Part shown: positions 20,801 through 32,094 of the stretch, piece after piece
How the letters are laid out: each line of letters opens with the position of its first letter
Numbering within the stretch: position 1 is the first letter of the stretch
Origin: Haplomitrium mnioides
Lineage: Eukaryota > Marchantiophyta > Haplomitriopsida > Calobryales
DNA: 32,507 nucleotides
NCBI GenBank assembly: GCA_049999725.1
Contig: JBNGIS010016652.1
Location: 1-32,507 of the forward strand
Direction of reading: 5' to 3'
The notes under the pieces: generated by a model
What the model was told of the DNA's origin: nothing
The model's input: only the letters and a program-made list of their open reading frames with translations
Database searches by the model: none
Program-made: the position numbers and the translations under genes

Positions 20801-22038
20801 CAGGTGGACTCACATGTGAAGGCAGATCCAACATTTGGAGGTGGACCAACACTTAGAGGAGAAGAGAGTTCTTTATGTTTGTATTTCGTGAGGGACAGCC
20901 AAGGGGGGAGTCCTGGTGTCGCCTTAGCTTTAGCTTGTGTAGAAGATCAATCCCGGTAGCATTAGGAGAGTGTTGCTGGTTGTTTTACTTTCTTGTGGAA
21001 CATGGAGAGGGGTAAAAGTCATTTGTCGAGCTCCTGTTTTGGGGTTCTCATTGTACATGTATGCTTCAAGAAATATACAGAGAGTTCATGTCTATGAGGT
21101 CTCCTGTCCATATTTTTTTTTATTGCAAATTCATGAGGAGCAGTTTTGAGGATGGAGTATGAATTCAGAAGTTAGAGTTGGTTGGTGAATGTTTTGCAAG
21201 TTTGCAATTGAAGAAGTTAGTGAGGTAGCATTAGAGGAGTGCATGTCAGGAGTTGCCTGAGTGTGTCTAGCTGGTGGGCATGGGTTCTGAGTTCCAGAGT
21301 GTGGTCTATGGGAGGTTTAGTGACAAAATCAATTCTGCTTTAAGTTCTGTTCTGTTCTACATGTGTTAATTCTTAAGGAGAGAACCTTCTGTGGTCAATC
21401 AGTCAGTGGATACTGGTTGGTGGGTTGCAGTAGAGTAAGGAGTGTTCAGTATTGTGTGTGCCTATGGAATAGGTGGTCATTTCAACAAGCAAACTGAGTA
21501 GTGGGTGGTTGGAGGAACAGCGAGTGGATGTGAGATCAGGAGGGTCGTTCCATAGCTGAGTTCTCAACATCAAGCTCTGGGGTATATTGGGTTGGAGTGG
21601 CCTGAGTATCTAGTTTGAGGGAAGTCAGGTGGTGTAATGAAGGTAGGCACTGGAGTGTCGGTCTAAGATGTCCTTGCAAGTTGGGTAACTGGTTGCTTGT
21701 GAATTTCTTTGAGTCAGCTCAAGTTTAAATTCAGCCTGTACATCAGCTTTCTTGTCCTAGAAATGTCAGTCATACAGTTTGAGTAACTCTTGGTTGTTGT
21801 TCTGTGTTAGTGAGTGGTTGAAAGTATTTTTGTGTGTGATTTGTGGAGGAAAAGGGTTGTCAGGTCTAGAGTGGAGAGCGGTCCATCTCTGAACTGATAG
21901 AGTGCAGTTTGAAAACTCTCTAAAGAATCTGGAAAGTCGATAAAAGTGGATTAAGAGCAAATTTCTATATAGATCTTGCGTGGTTCGATCCTTGGGTGTG
22001 CTTTTTGGGGGTTGGAGTGCCATTGCTATGCTACGACA
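17837..22038 (+). repeat. 5' LTR of element N (4.2 kb)
   Basis: Unusually long for an LTR. It matches the 3' LTR closely except for 19658-20917, which the 3' copy lacks. A TATATAA box lies at 17957-17963 and a second TTTATATA near 18277; neither is proven as a promoter. Degenerate repeats occur at 18977-19127, and ACGGGAATC phrases at 20091-20250. Open frames of 60-163 codons inside the LTR show no protein family and change between the two copies, so none is called. Confidence 0.8.
18977..19127 (+). repeat. Degenerate 40-55 bp tandem units in the N LTR
   Basis: Three units each contain GTGGGG (at 18982, 19023 and 19077) followed by a C-rich step, GGTTAATT-like sequence and GGAGTTCCG-like sequence. 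Related units recur at 19530-19625. The 3' LTR carries the same block at about 25265-25410. Confidence 0.5.
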
Positions 22039-22045
22039 CGATTTT

Positions 22046-22063
22046 TGGCACCGTTGTCGGGGA
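22046..22063 (+). promoter_or_regulatory. Primer-binding site for tRNA-Asp (element N)
   Basis: TGGCACCGTTGTCGGGGA lies 7 bp inside the 5' LTR end. It matches the complement of the plant tRNA-Asp 3' end at 16 of 18 bases; both differences (G to A, C to T) are transitions expected from decay of methylated CpG. The match continues into GATC. It would prime minus-strand DNA synthesis. Confidence 0.85.
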
Positions 22064-22283
22064 TCTAATTTCTAGTATTTGCTCTTGAAGTGTATATAGT
22101 GTTATCAGAAATGTTGAGGACCTGTTTTACTCACTGCTATTAGTCTCTGTTCTTAACATTCTGTTGGGTTTTATTTTATTTATTTATTTATTTTTTGTTT
22201 AGTGTTCTGTTTTTGTGTTTTCTTTTCAGTTTTGAAAATTCAGAGAAGAAGAATTCTCTTCTAGTTAGTAGCTGGAGATTTGG
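22064..22283 (+). other. N leader
   Basis: Non-coding, with a TTTA repeat at 22169-22196 and a TTTTCTTTTCAG tract near 22218-22229 that resembles a splice acceptor. No donor can be assigned. Confidence 0.45.
22169..22196. repeat. (TTTA)n microsatellite
   Basis: About six imperfect ATTT tetramers in the N leader. Confidence 0.75.
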
Positions 22284-23417
22284 ATGCGTGAAATTTCATA
22301 GGAGGCTAAGGAGAGACAAAGAAAAGAGAGAGAAGAAAGGCTGGAGAGATGGGAGAAGTCTAAATGGAAATCCAAGGAAGCGACAGCTGTTGGTAGCGGA
22401 AATGAACCTACAGAAGGGGGAGCTCAACCTTCTGGGCCTCAGTCGTCTTCGGCTCAGTTTCAGTGGACAGATATTACTGCTCTTGGTGGGATTATTGGAT
22501 TAACATCATTCCCAAAGATAAACCGATCTTCTTCTACTTCTTCTTCATCTTCTTCTAAGAAGTCAGCCACACCGACCAGTACTCAAGGTAGTAGGGCTGT
22601 GCAATCAAGTGTTGTTCTGAGAATAGGTGTGATGCCAGTAACACTGTTCCCAGCAACAACCAATTCAGGATCAGCGATGGCTCAACCAGTACTTGTGGGT
22701 GGCTATCGAACAAAACTGAAGTATCAAGTGTTCAAAGGGAGATCTAAAGATGATGTAGACACATGGGTCAAAAGATTTGAAGGAATAAGTAGAGCTAACC
22801 TAGAAGACTCAAATGCAGACCGGTTGAGATTGGTGGATGTGCTGTTTTCAAGAAAGGCAAGAGAATGGTACGATAATTTGGGAGTGATTTTCGGTACATG
22901 GGTAGATCTGAGGACAGCCCTTGTGACAGAGTTAAGAGGGGCAGCATATTCAACAAGGATCTTGACTAAGTTGACCTCTCTTAAGAAAAAGAAAAAGGAG
23001 GCAATCAAGAATTATTCTCAAAGGTTCAAGACGATGCAACAAAAATTGGGGATTGTGAATAGCCCTATGGTGGATTTGGAGTGGTACCTGAAGGGATTAT
23101 CCAAGGAAGAAGGACGATATGTGAGACAATCAGGAGCTGCAACTCTGGATGAAGCTATCAGAGCTCTGGAAACTTATGAAACTGCAGAACTAGAGGAGAG
23201 ATTTAAAGATTCTCAGTCCAGCAGTAGTGAAGAGGAAAGCAAGAAAAAGAAGAAAAAGAGTAAGAAAAAGAAAAGCAAGAAATCTAAGAAAGTGCAGGAA
23301 AGCACTAGTTCAGATTTAGAGGAGGAATCAAGTTCAACTGAAGAGGAGGAGTCGTTGTCTTCCTCAGATTCAGAGGGCGAAAGGAAGAAATCAAAATCGA
23401 AGAAAGGCGAGTATTGA
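22284..23417 (+). pseudogene. gag capsid part of element N
   Basis: The likely start is ATG 22284; a TAG at 22299-22301 stops that frame five codons later. From 22302 the same frame is open for 371 codons to TGA 23415-23417. The order is a basic Arg/Glu-rich helix; a Ser run (22527-22560); a capsid-like domain from about 22700 to 23190 with YQVFKGRSKDDVDTWVKRFE, AREWYDNL and a final ALETYE helix, the Retrotrans_gag pattern; then a Lys/Ser tract (KKKKKKSKKKKSKKSKK) and a Ser/Glu acidic tract. The stop codons at both ends look like C-to-T changes. Internal GTG or ATG codons are poor start candidates because coding character extends upstream. It would package N RNA into particles made with a partner element. 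Confidence 0.8.
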
Positions 23418-23955
23418 TTGGGTAAAAAGGATATGAACGAGTTGACGAAGAAAATGGACCAGATGGTGATCAAGCAAGTTGCCAACTCCTTTCAGAAACA
23501 ACGTGTTGTGTATCCAATGCAAGAAAGAGGGACACATGGAACAGGAATGTAAGTACCCACCAACTACTGTCATGTATGCGCAAGCGCCTTACTGGGTTGA
23601 GGAAGAGCCCTAGATGATGGAGTCTGGTTTAGTACAGTATCTTATGTATGCAGTGGCCCAGGGTAGAGGAAGACCAGTGGAAAGAGGCCAATATCAACAA
23701 GTGCTTGGAACGTCGTATGTTCCAACCATTCAGCTGACAATGGTGCCAGTAGTTGCACCAGGAACTTAGTTAATACCAGTACAGGTTGGTAAGGGATATG
23801 CAGCGTGCTACAACTGTGGAGCACCTGACCATTATGCGAATGCATGTCCGCATCCAAGGAAGCAAGTGGGATATGTACCTTTATGTGGAAACTGTAAGAA
23901 ACATGGACATACAGAAGCAGAATGTTCAGTTCCGCCGGTGATAAAGACAATGTGA
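23418..23955 (+). pseudogene. gag nucleocapsid part of element N, three zinc knuckles
   Basis: After the TGA at 23415 the same frame reads on as a charged helix (MNELTKKMDQMVIKQ), then a +1 shift near 23503 enters a frame with three CCHC knuckles: CIQCKKEGHMEQEC (23509-23550), CYNCGAPDHYANAC (23806-23847) and CGNCKKHGHTEAEC (23884-23925). The spacing is C-x2-C-x4-H-x4-C in all three. That frame contains two TAG stops (23611 and 23767) and ends at TGA 23953-23955. The knuckles would bind element RNA. This is the C-terminal half of the same gag. No protease or polymerase follows. Confidence 0.8.
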
Positions 23956-24112
23956 CAAAAGGAGGAAGAGGAAGTCTTTTTCTGAAAGATGGCGTTGTTG
24001 ACGATATGTAAGTAAGTTGTAAATTATGACAGGGAAGTGTTAGAGAAGTATGCTAATAGATCAAGAGTTAAGCAGTGCTATTGGTGAACGCTTGCGAGGA
24101 CGCTGCGCGATT

Positions 24113-24122
24113 GAGGAGGGGG
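24113..24122 (+). promoter_or_regulatory. Polypurine tract of element N
   Basis: GAGGAGGGGG lies three bases before the 3' LTR start (24126), the expected site of plus-strand priming. The 157 bp between gag and this tract hold no open frame. Confidence 0.75.
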
Positions 24123-24125
24123 CTA

Positions 24126-27086
24126 TGTGGGAGCATAGTTCCTGACAAAAGGTCAGAAACTGCTTGAAGGAGTTCTCATCTGAGCAGTGGAGTGAGAGGG
24201 AAGTAGTAAAGCTTCAGTTTTGTGAGAGTAAAGTGTAAAAATATGTATATAAGTTTTTGTGAGGAGATTTTGGAGATCATTGGCCAAGGAGAGAAGCTTG
24301 GGTAATGAGGAAGCTGAGGTAATTTATTTTTAGAAAAGAAAATTCTCTGTAAAACTAATCTAGGTGTTGAGGGCCAAGGCTAGCCCCTATCTACCTATCT
24401 ATTTCTATGTATTCATGGACAGCTTGCCCAAGAGCCAGTCAAAGTATCGGAGGACAAGTTGCCTTGTTTAGCCCTGAACTAGGTCCGTCCAGAGGCAGAA
24501 AGTTAAGCGGTGATCTTACACCCCTCTAGGGGGCTGCCTCTCGAAGGACAGAAGGAGTGAGATCTTTATATACTACTTCAGCAACATTGCTGGAAACTTA
24601 TGGGATATATGCAAAGGTCAGGGCGACTCGCGAATGTGTCTATGGATTTCCAATGAGTATGGCTGTGAGAAAGGGTGTGTGGCGACGATGAATCCCCTGT
24701 AAACGAAGAAGGATCGACTACGAGGCAGCCAAGTGATGCGAGCCCTACTGAGACAATCGAAATGAAGAGCTGAACCCGACAAAGGACCTGTTTGAATCAA
24801 TTGTGCTGTGCTGCGCCCAATTGAAGAAGTACCTTGCTGATGAGGATTTCTGATGAAGATTGAGTTGAGACGAACTGCTGCAAAGAAGGATTCGGTGACA
24901 CGAAGTTTTCTAATGACAAACAAAGGTGCTTAGGGAAATTAATCTATGGAGAATTGAGCGATGTTGCGGATAGATCTGCGTGAGTGCATGGTGTGGAAAT
25001 GCTCATGCTACGAAGTGATGAGCTGCAAAAGGAGGAATTATATTGCGAAGGAATCGAAGTGAAAGAAGAACGAAGAGCATTTGGAATAAAGTGGAAATCG
25101 ATCGAATCAGCGAGGAAGTGACTGACGATGATTGTCTGCTTTGCGAATAATTGGAATCATAAGGAATTGAAGTTGTAAAGGGATAAGTAAGAATTGGAAG
25201 CGAGTGGAAGGATGTTCCGTGAAGAGTGTGTGGTCTGTGAAGAAGGCTTTGGAAAGTTGCCTTCCTATGTGGGGAACCCCAGTTGAGAGGGTTTACGTTA
25301 AGAGTCCGTGTGGGGATCCGAAGTGGAATCCCTGGTTTAATTAGTTCCGTGGGGAGTTCCGATGTGGGGAGCATTGGTTAATTTGGATTTCGAAGCGGGT
25401 TAATTAATCGGACAGAAAGGTGATTTATCGAAGATTCGGACGACAGGCACGTAATTGGGAAAACTCAAATTGGGTATCTTCAAAAAGTTCGAAAGGAATC
25501 TGCGGAGCTCTTAGTTCTTACAACAAACTTTTTCGACAAGTCAGATAAACAAGACTTCTTTAATGTTCTTACATAGACCTTTTCAATGCCTTAGTGAAAA
25601 GAAGAAGCCTCTCAAGGTTCCTATATCAAGGGACATTGGCAAAAGGAAGATATATCAATGATTGGATGGAGGAAGAATGTAGAGGCCGGAAAGGTGACTT
25701 ATCGACAGTCCAGCCCAAAAGGAAAACTAAGTATCGAAACATGGATAAATCAAAGATCTGGCAGGAAAGGGAAGATGGAGCCAGAAGGGCGATAAATCAA
25801 AGGCGGAGTGCACTTAAAGGGGTTCCGATCTGCCATCTCATGTGGGACACCCCAGGTAAAATGGTTCCGATTGACCTTCCTAAGTGGAGAGTCCACTTAG
25901 CAGGGTTCCAAAAGGGTCTAACAAGGGTTGCCGAAACAAGGATAACAAGGGTCTAACAAGGGTCTAACAAGGGTCACCTTAGCTTTAGCTTGTGCAGAAG
26001 ATCAGTCTCGGTAGCATTATGAGAGTGCTGCTGGTTGTTTTACTGTCTTGTGGAACATGGAGAGGGGTAAAAGTCATTTGTCAAGCTCCTGTTCTGGGGT
26101 TCTCATTGTACATATGTGCTTTAAGAAATATACAGAGAGTTCATGTCTATGAGGTCTCCTGTCCATATTTTTTTTATTGCAAATTCATGAGGAGCAGTTT
26201 TGAGGATGGAATATGAATTCAGAAGTTAGAGTTGGTTGGTGAATGTTTTGCAGGTTTGCAATTGAAGAAGTTAGTGAGGTAGCATTAGAGGAGTGCATGT
26301 CAGGAGTTGCCTGAGTGTGTCCAGCTGGTGGGCATGGATTCTGAGTTCCAGAGTGTGGTCTATGGGAGGTTTAGTGACAAAATCAATTCTGCTTTAAGTT
26401 CTGTTCTGTTCTACATGTGTTAATTCTTAAGGAGAGAACCTTCTGTTGTCAATCAGTCAGTGGATACTGGTTGGTGGGTTGCAGTAGAGCAAGGAGTGTT
26501 CAATATTGTGTGTGCCATAGGTGGTCATTTCAACAAGCAAACTGAGTAGTGGGTGGTTGGAGGAACATCGAGTGGATGTGAGATCAGGAGGGTCGTTCCA
26601 TAGTTGAGTTCTCAACATCAAGCTCTGGGGTATATTGGGTTAGAGTGGCCTGAGTATCTAGTTTGAGGGAAGTCAGGTGGTGTAATGAAGGTAGGTACTG
26701 GAGTGTCGGTCTGAGATGTCATTGCAAGTTGGATAACTGGTTGCTTGTGAATTTCTCTGAGTCAGCTCAAGTTTAAATTCAGCCTGTACATCAGCTTTCT
26801 TGTCCTAGAAATGTCAGTCATACAGCTTGAGTAACTCTTGGCTGTTGTTCTGTGTTAGTGAGTGGTCGAAAGTATTTTTGTGTGTGATTTGTGGAGGAAA
26901 AGGGTTGTCAGGCCTAGAGTGGAGAGCGGTCCATCTCTGAACTGATAGAGTGCAGTTTGAAAACTCTCTAAAGAATCTGGAAAGTCGATAAAAGTGGATT
27001 AAGAGCAGATTTCTATATAGATCTTGTGCGGTTCGATCATTGGGTGTGCTTTTTGAGGGTTGGAGTGCCATCACTATGCTACAACA
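24126..27086 (+). repeat. 3' LTR of element N (2.96 kb, internally deleted)
   Basis: Collinear with 17837-22038. A deletion of about 1.26 kb (5' LTR 19658-20917) is replaced here by short filler repeats at 25941-25975. Flanking identity is high, with roughly one difference per 20-30 bases by eye. It ends CTACAACA at 27086, followed by ACA and then the R 3' LTR. Confidence 0.85.
25941..25975 (+). repeat. Filler DNA: AACAAGGGTCT repeated at a deletion junction
   Basis: The 11-bp AACAAGGGTCT occurs twice in full and once in part, copied from the nearby GGGTCTAACAAGGGT at 25914-25928. It sits exactly where 1.26 kb of the 5' LTR is missing. Confidence 0.75.
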
Positions 27087-27089
27087 ACA

Positions 27090-29452
27090 TGTTACGACAG
27101 AAGATTGAGAAAAAATGTACAATAGAAGAAGCATTGAAGACACATAAGGAAGCTAATTGGATCTACATCGATGAATTTTCAATAGGATTGGCTCTACATC
27201 ACAGAATTTCAAAGGATCAAGATCTACATTGACGTGTCATCAACTCTTCAACATCTTTATCAAACAGGAAATAATGATTGATTTTGTAATAGTTATATTT
27301 TTCTATATTATAAATTATGCTTTAGGCTAGACTCAAATTAATATGTAGATGACAAGTATGAGTAAGTGTGAGCCAACTTCGACCAAGAAACTAGCAGAAT
27401 ATCAAGAAATTCCAGAGAAATGGTTGATCAATATATGGTGAGAAAATTCTAAAAAAGAAGTTGTGGGATGGTTTTTATGTTCTTCTTTTCTTGTGGACTG
27501 TTTAGTAGTCTGTTTTATATGTTTGTAATTCAGAAGTCAAGCAATTGCATATGGAGCACAAGGGAAGACCCGGAAATCAGGTTCATCAACGATCAAGACT
27601 TGGTCAAGGAATGGTACTTATCAGCAGCAATGGGATGGAAATAAGGATACCAGACAAAGAAAATGGTGAGGAATTGATGAAAAAAAAAATCCAAGAGCAC
27701 TCGAAGGGACGATGTACCAGGAAAATGTTTTTTTTTTGTTTTTTCGGGATTTGGGATAGCCAAGGTATGTTGGTGGGGTTGCTCTCTCAATCTCTCTTTC
27801 TCTCACTTTGGCTCTCTCTTGCTTGCTCATCTCCCTTGAAAATTTATTGAAGATTGTGATTGTGGTTCTTCCAAAAGAGGTGATGGAGAAGATATGGAAT
27901 CAAAATGTGGAGAATCTATTGGTGGATCAATTTCATGATGTGTGCTGAGACGAATGGAAGAAGACTTTGTGGAGGTTGTAAGGAAACTCTGAATAGGCTA
28001 AGGTTCGTGATATGATCCATTTGTATTTCTGAGTATTGTGAGACTAGTAGATGGGAAGAAGAAGAGATAGTGAAAAATACAAAAAAAAAGAGAAATTTGA
28101 TCATGTGTGTTACAAAAGCTACGGTGCCAAGTCTGCTAGGAAAGGTATGCAAACCGGCCTTCTGTACAGTCCTATAGAGGGCATATGTTGTCAACATTCT
28201 GCTTTGAAGTTATTTGAGTTGTTTCATTATGTGGTTGAGTTAGTAAGTTGTATGTGATTGCTCCCATGTTCATATCTATGTGTTAGTTTTCTGTGTTATA
28301 TGTCATCTTGCTTTGGGTAATATCTAGATGTTGAGGCTAGCAATAGAAGACCAACCTCAAAAAAATGGGTCTACTTTTTTATTTTTAAATGTTTCTCTTG
28401 ATGTCTGTTTCCTATCAATGTTCAGAGCATAAGAAGAAAAATTCAATCTGATAAAAAAGAAGTCTCGCTCTATGTTACGTATCCATTCTAATATGTGTTA
28501 GTAAGGGTTTATTTGGCCTATGTAGAGTTTAGGCTAAGCTACACAAACTAAGTTCTTCAACCATTGGTTCTACAATTGTTGGGTCGTAGTTGAGCAGTAG
28601 TGGCTCTCCAATTCTTGAGAATATGGACCATTGAGTCCTTAGCACATGTATTACTTCATGTGAGTAAAGAGTTCTCATTTGCCACACATGTATTTGTCTC
28701 TGATGGATTCTTTCATACACGTCTCCCCCTCTATCATTTGGAAAACACTGATCATGGCCACATAGGTGAAGATTATTCCTCTGACTCCCTTCATTTTGAG
28801 TTGTTGTTAGATTCCTTGCTGATATATATTTGTTACATTTCATTGGGAAATTGTCTCACCACGCTTGTCTTTTATCCGTAGGTCCTATGCTATTTCCTCC
28901 TTTTTATCCCTAGGTCCCTCACGTTTCTCTTCCTCTAAACTTTAGGTCCCAAACTATTCTTCTTCTTAACCTTAGGTTCCTACACCTCTTCGACCAAGTC
29001 TTGGACTGCGGGTCCCTTTGAATAACCAACGGTCCCTTCTTTTGTCTAGTCCATAGCCGCCATCCGACGTTGTTTTCAACTTGGAAGTTGGAACAACGCG
29101 TCCAACAACCCATACCTTTGATATCATCCCTTGACCCTATGGCTTCTTCAATGATTTGTATTTAGTGCTCGATAACTTCCATGCGGGTTCAATACATCGA
29201 CTAGTCCCTCCCTTAGCCCATGGGTCTTTATATTTATCCGGTGGTATCTCCATTCTATCAAAGTTGCTGCTTTGTTTCCTACCTCCATTTCATCGGAGTC
29301 ACCGCTCTGCTCATACCCACCATTTTTGAGTCACTAGTGGATACATTAAAATCACTATTTTGCCTTCTTAAGAGCCATCTAAGTCGCAGTTTTGCATATT
29401 GTTCTATTGGAGTTGCCATTTCACCATAAGACCCGATCTATCGAACTTACGT
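27090..29452 (+). repeat. 3' LTR of element R, first part
   Basis: It starts TGTTACGACAGAAG and is collinear with 9982-12055 of the 5' LTR, with an additional 280 bp (28055-28338) that the 5' copy lost. It is interrupted at the ACGT of 29449-29452 by the S solo LTR. Confidence 0.85.
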
Positions 29453-31186
29453 TGTCGTGTTGTGGTTCGGCTAATGTATAAAAAGGTAACAAAAGAATAA
29501 GGAAAAGTCATCTTCTTACCAGAGTTAAAATCTGAGAAAAGTCAAGAAGAAGCGGCAAAGCATCGATCGAGAAGCTTCTAGAAACACAAAAAGTAGAGTT
29601 TGCTAGCCCTACGTGGAAGATTCTCGAGATCCTGTAGGTAAAGACAAGACTATCCTATTGGTTGTTCATGGATTCTTTTGGATTATACTCTCAGATATTT
29701 TGAAGATAATGGAGAAAGTAGCGGAGAAGAAAGGGGATCATCGAGGGAACAACCAGTGAGGGACAGATATCAAAGAGGGAAGTGGCGTTTGAGGCACGGA
29801 AGTTCTACGGTGGAGTTGAAGGAGCTTATGGGTGGAAATCTTGGAAATGGATAGAGGATTGTTTGTTGCTCCTAATTTTCCTCTTCCGAATCCTTTCTTT
29901 GTTGGTTTGCGGTATTTCTTGAGATCATTTTCGATAGTGGATTGTCTATCACTTCGGTGATAATTTCTTGAATTCGGTTATGAACTCACCTATTCCAATA
30001 CTGTTACTCATTATCACCTATGTGGAGCGATGGGATGTCACGATTTACATTCTGACCTGATTGGGAGTGGAGTTTTCTTGGGTCTTCTGCAAGGGATACG
30101 TTGGGTAAATGGTGAATAGTCGGCAGCGAATGTTCGAGTGACTTCATCAACTTATCAAATGATCAAGGGAGAAAATTTTCTTTGCTATTTCTACCTTATT
30201 TGTGCTCTGTTCTACAAAGGTATTTACTTATAGTTGTTCTTATAGCAAGAAAAAGAGAAGTTAACTTTCTTTTAGTAAAAACCTTAAAAGGAAGGAAAGA
30301 AGGGGTCGTTTCTCAAGGAGGTTTGAGGAGTTTCCAGGAGAGGAGAAGTTCAAGCAGGGTAACGATCAAAATTTCACAAAGAGTAGCATCCTTTTGCATG
30401 AAATTTTGAGTCATTTGGAGTTCTACACTTATACTTATGAGCAATTGAAGACATAGGGGTTGAATTGAAGATAAGTGGACATTTTGGGTAATTGCGAAGT
30501 TGTTACAACGATTCTGGAAAAAAACATAGTACCATTGGGAAGCTGACAACAAGGACTATAGTTTTACATCAAATTTCGATTCATTTAGAGCTGAAATTGA
30601 ACTGTGAGAGCCAATTGAAGTCGAAGATACATTCTTGAGGTTCTTCAAAATTACTTTACTTTCGACATTTGAGTTATAACTTGTTTATGTATACCAAGAG
30701 TAGTATAGGAGCTGAAACTTTGTGGAAGGCTAGAGTGGAGTGTGAAGAAGTTTTGTATGAAATTTCGTGTCAAGATCATCTGAATCAACAGAGTTATTAC
30801 TCGGGAAAGTTTATGAGTGTCGGATTTTCGGTCTTTTAACCAGCAATTGAGTTTCGACTATGGAGAGCACTTCGCTGTGAATTTTGAACTTGAAATTTGC
30901 ACACAGATTTCTTAGGCAACCTGAATTCCAGACTGAGAGTTACAGATCTAAAAACTTAGTAGAACTTACATTATCCTTGACCGAAATTCGAGTACAAAGG
31001 GAGTACAAATTGCTTACCTTTGCTTTGTGTAAGGGGAATTGAAGCCACCAAGGCAAGAAGCACTCAATCTTTGCCAAATCTGTTTCATTCCAGCACTCTC
31101 ATCACCAAAACTTCTACCTTTCACACAACCTTCTCCACAGCCATATACCCTATGTATTCCCAGACCTAAATTACTGCCATGCGACA
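29453..31186 (+). mobile_element. Solo LTR of family S in the R 3' LTR
   Basis: 1,734 bp, starting TGTCGTGTTG and ending CATGCGACA (inverted ends TGTCG/CGACA). It is flanked by a perfect 4-bp target duplication ACGT (29449-29452 and 31187-31190). The undisturbed R 5' LTR shows a single ACGT at the matching place (about 12038). It aligns with the inverted copy 659-2446. It contains no coding potential, primer site or second LTR; the TG..CA ends and short duplication point to a solo LTR rather than a DNA transposon. TATAAAAAG at 29477 is absent from the other copy. Confidence 0.8.
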
Positions 31187-31590
31187 ACGTCCAAAGCCGA
31201 GATCCCACCCTCTTACTCCCCTTTGCGAGCAGATCCGGACACCCCAAGCTGATGCCTAGTCCCTACAGTCCCTGTCCCGCTAGTCCATTACCAGCAACAC
31301 CTCTCTAGATAGGTTTACTCGGAACCCTCATATCTCCCAAAACCAACTACCACTTCGAGTTAACTTTCCTAGCTGATCTGGTCTATGATGCACCACTCTG
31401 TTAAATCGCCCACAAGAATATTCCCACTAGTTGCTCCAAACCCATAAATGATGATACACTCAACTATGCTACAACCCAAAAGACAATAAAGAACTTGATC
31501 CTCCCTCTTCTTTCCTCTTCCTTCCGTTTCCCAACTCCATATGGCTCCTCCCCCTATGCCTTCTTCTTCTCTGTTCTTATTTTTGTAACA
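31187..31590 (+). repeat. 3' LTR of element R, second part
   Basis: Collinear with 12038-12442 of the 5' LTR after the S insertion. It ends TTTTTGTAACA, which pairs as an inverted end with the TGTTAC start at 27090. No convincing target duplication of R was found (AACGC before 9982, AGCCT after 31590). Confidence 0.85.
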
Positions 31591-32094
31591 AGCCTACTAT
31601 CCAATACTCGTGAGCATGCACAATTTTGGAACTACCAAAATGATGAAGGTTTGTTTTATCCCTATTACAATACCATAAAATATAAAAGACATGACAATAA
31701 AATAAATCATTTGCAAAGAAATCAACATAACAACAAAGAATTATAAGAAAGAAACTACTAGAATGACTCACTAGATGATATGATTGGTCACACAACATAT
31801 TTCCAAAAGCGCATCCTTGACATTGTCAAACTGCTACAAAGAATATATGATAACAAAAGACCAAAAAACCAAGGTAGCAACAATCGCAAATGACGATACT
31901 ATATAAAAAATGCCATCCTTTGAAAAGGTTTCCAAGTCGTCATACTTGCATTTCTAAAGGTTGTATCCATAAATAATATCAACAATAACAAAAATAAAAA
32001 TTTGGGGTTTCACTAACCTCGTGAGCTGCATAACATTCAACTCTCTATAGACTTGGTAAAACACCATTTTTAGTCTATCAACATAAGATTACAT
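31591..32094. other. AT-rich flank, no gene seen
   Basis: About 500 bp beyond the R 3' LTR, very AT-rich, without a motif-bearing frame or match elsewhere in the window. It may be older host or intergenic DNA. Confidence 0.5.

Larger units (their letters stand above)
17837..27086 (+). mobile_element. Element N: non-autonomous gag-only LTR retrotransposon (TR-GAG type)
   Basis: Two direct LTRs (17837-22038 and 24126-27086) begin TGTGGGAGCATAG and end CTACGACA/CTACAACA. Between them lie a tRNA-Asp primer site, a gag-like gene with three zinc knuckles, a polypurine tract, and no protease, RT or integrase. This is the layout known as TR-GAG, which depends on enzymes from an autonomous relative. 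The LTR copies differ by only scattered substitutions plus one large deletion, so N is far younger than L and R. It is inserted 3 bp before the R 3' LTR. A target duplication is not clear (ATCTG before, ACATG after). Confidence 0.8.
9982..31590 (+). mobile_element. Element R: decayed Ty3/gypsy retrotransposon with nested insertions
   Basis: The order is 5' LTR (9982-12442), primer-site remnant, leader, gag with two zinc knuckles, protease remnant, RT, a deletion-fused RT/integrase tail, a short tail to 17836, then the inserted element N (17837-27086), and the 3' LTR (27090-31590), itself interrupted by S. The 3' LTR ends are TGTTAC and GTAACA, a perfect 6-bp inverted pair. Without insertions the element would be about 10.6 kb. 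All frames are broken. The tRNA-Asp-like primer site and gag-PR-RT-RH-IN order place it in Ty3/gypsy; I do not assign a lineage. Confidence 0.85.

Noticed and set aside
22724-23008. Minus-strand open frames under the N gag
   Set aside because: Shadows of the gag frame. The sense frame has the capsid-like pattern and zinc knuckles; the antisense ones have none.
29453-31186. DNA transposon with TIRs
   Set aside because: Only 5 terminal bases are inverted, the ends are TG and CA, and there is no transposase; a solo LTR fits better.
9977-31595. Target duplication for element R (AACGC / AGCCT)
   Set aside because: The flanks do not match beyond chance, so no duplication is claimed.
31495-31746. 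83-codon frame at the R 3' LTR end
   Set aside because: It starts in the LTR and runs into AT-rich flank; composition is low complexity and no family is recognisable.
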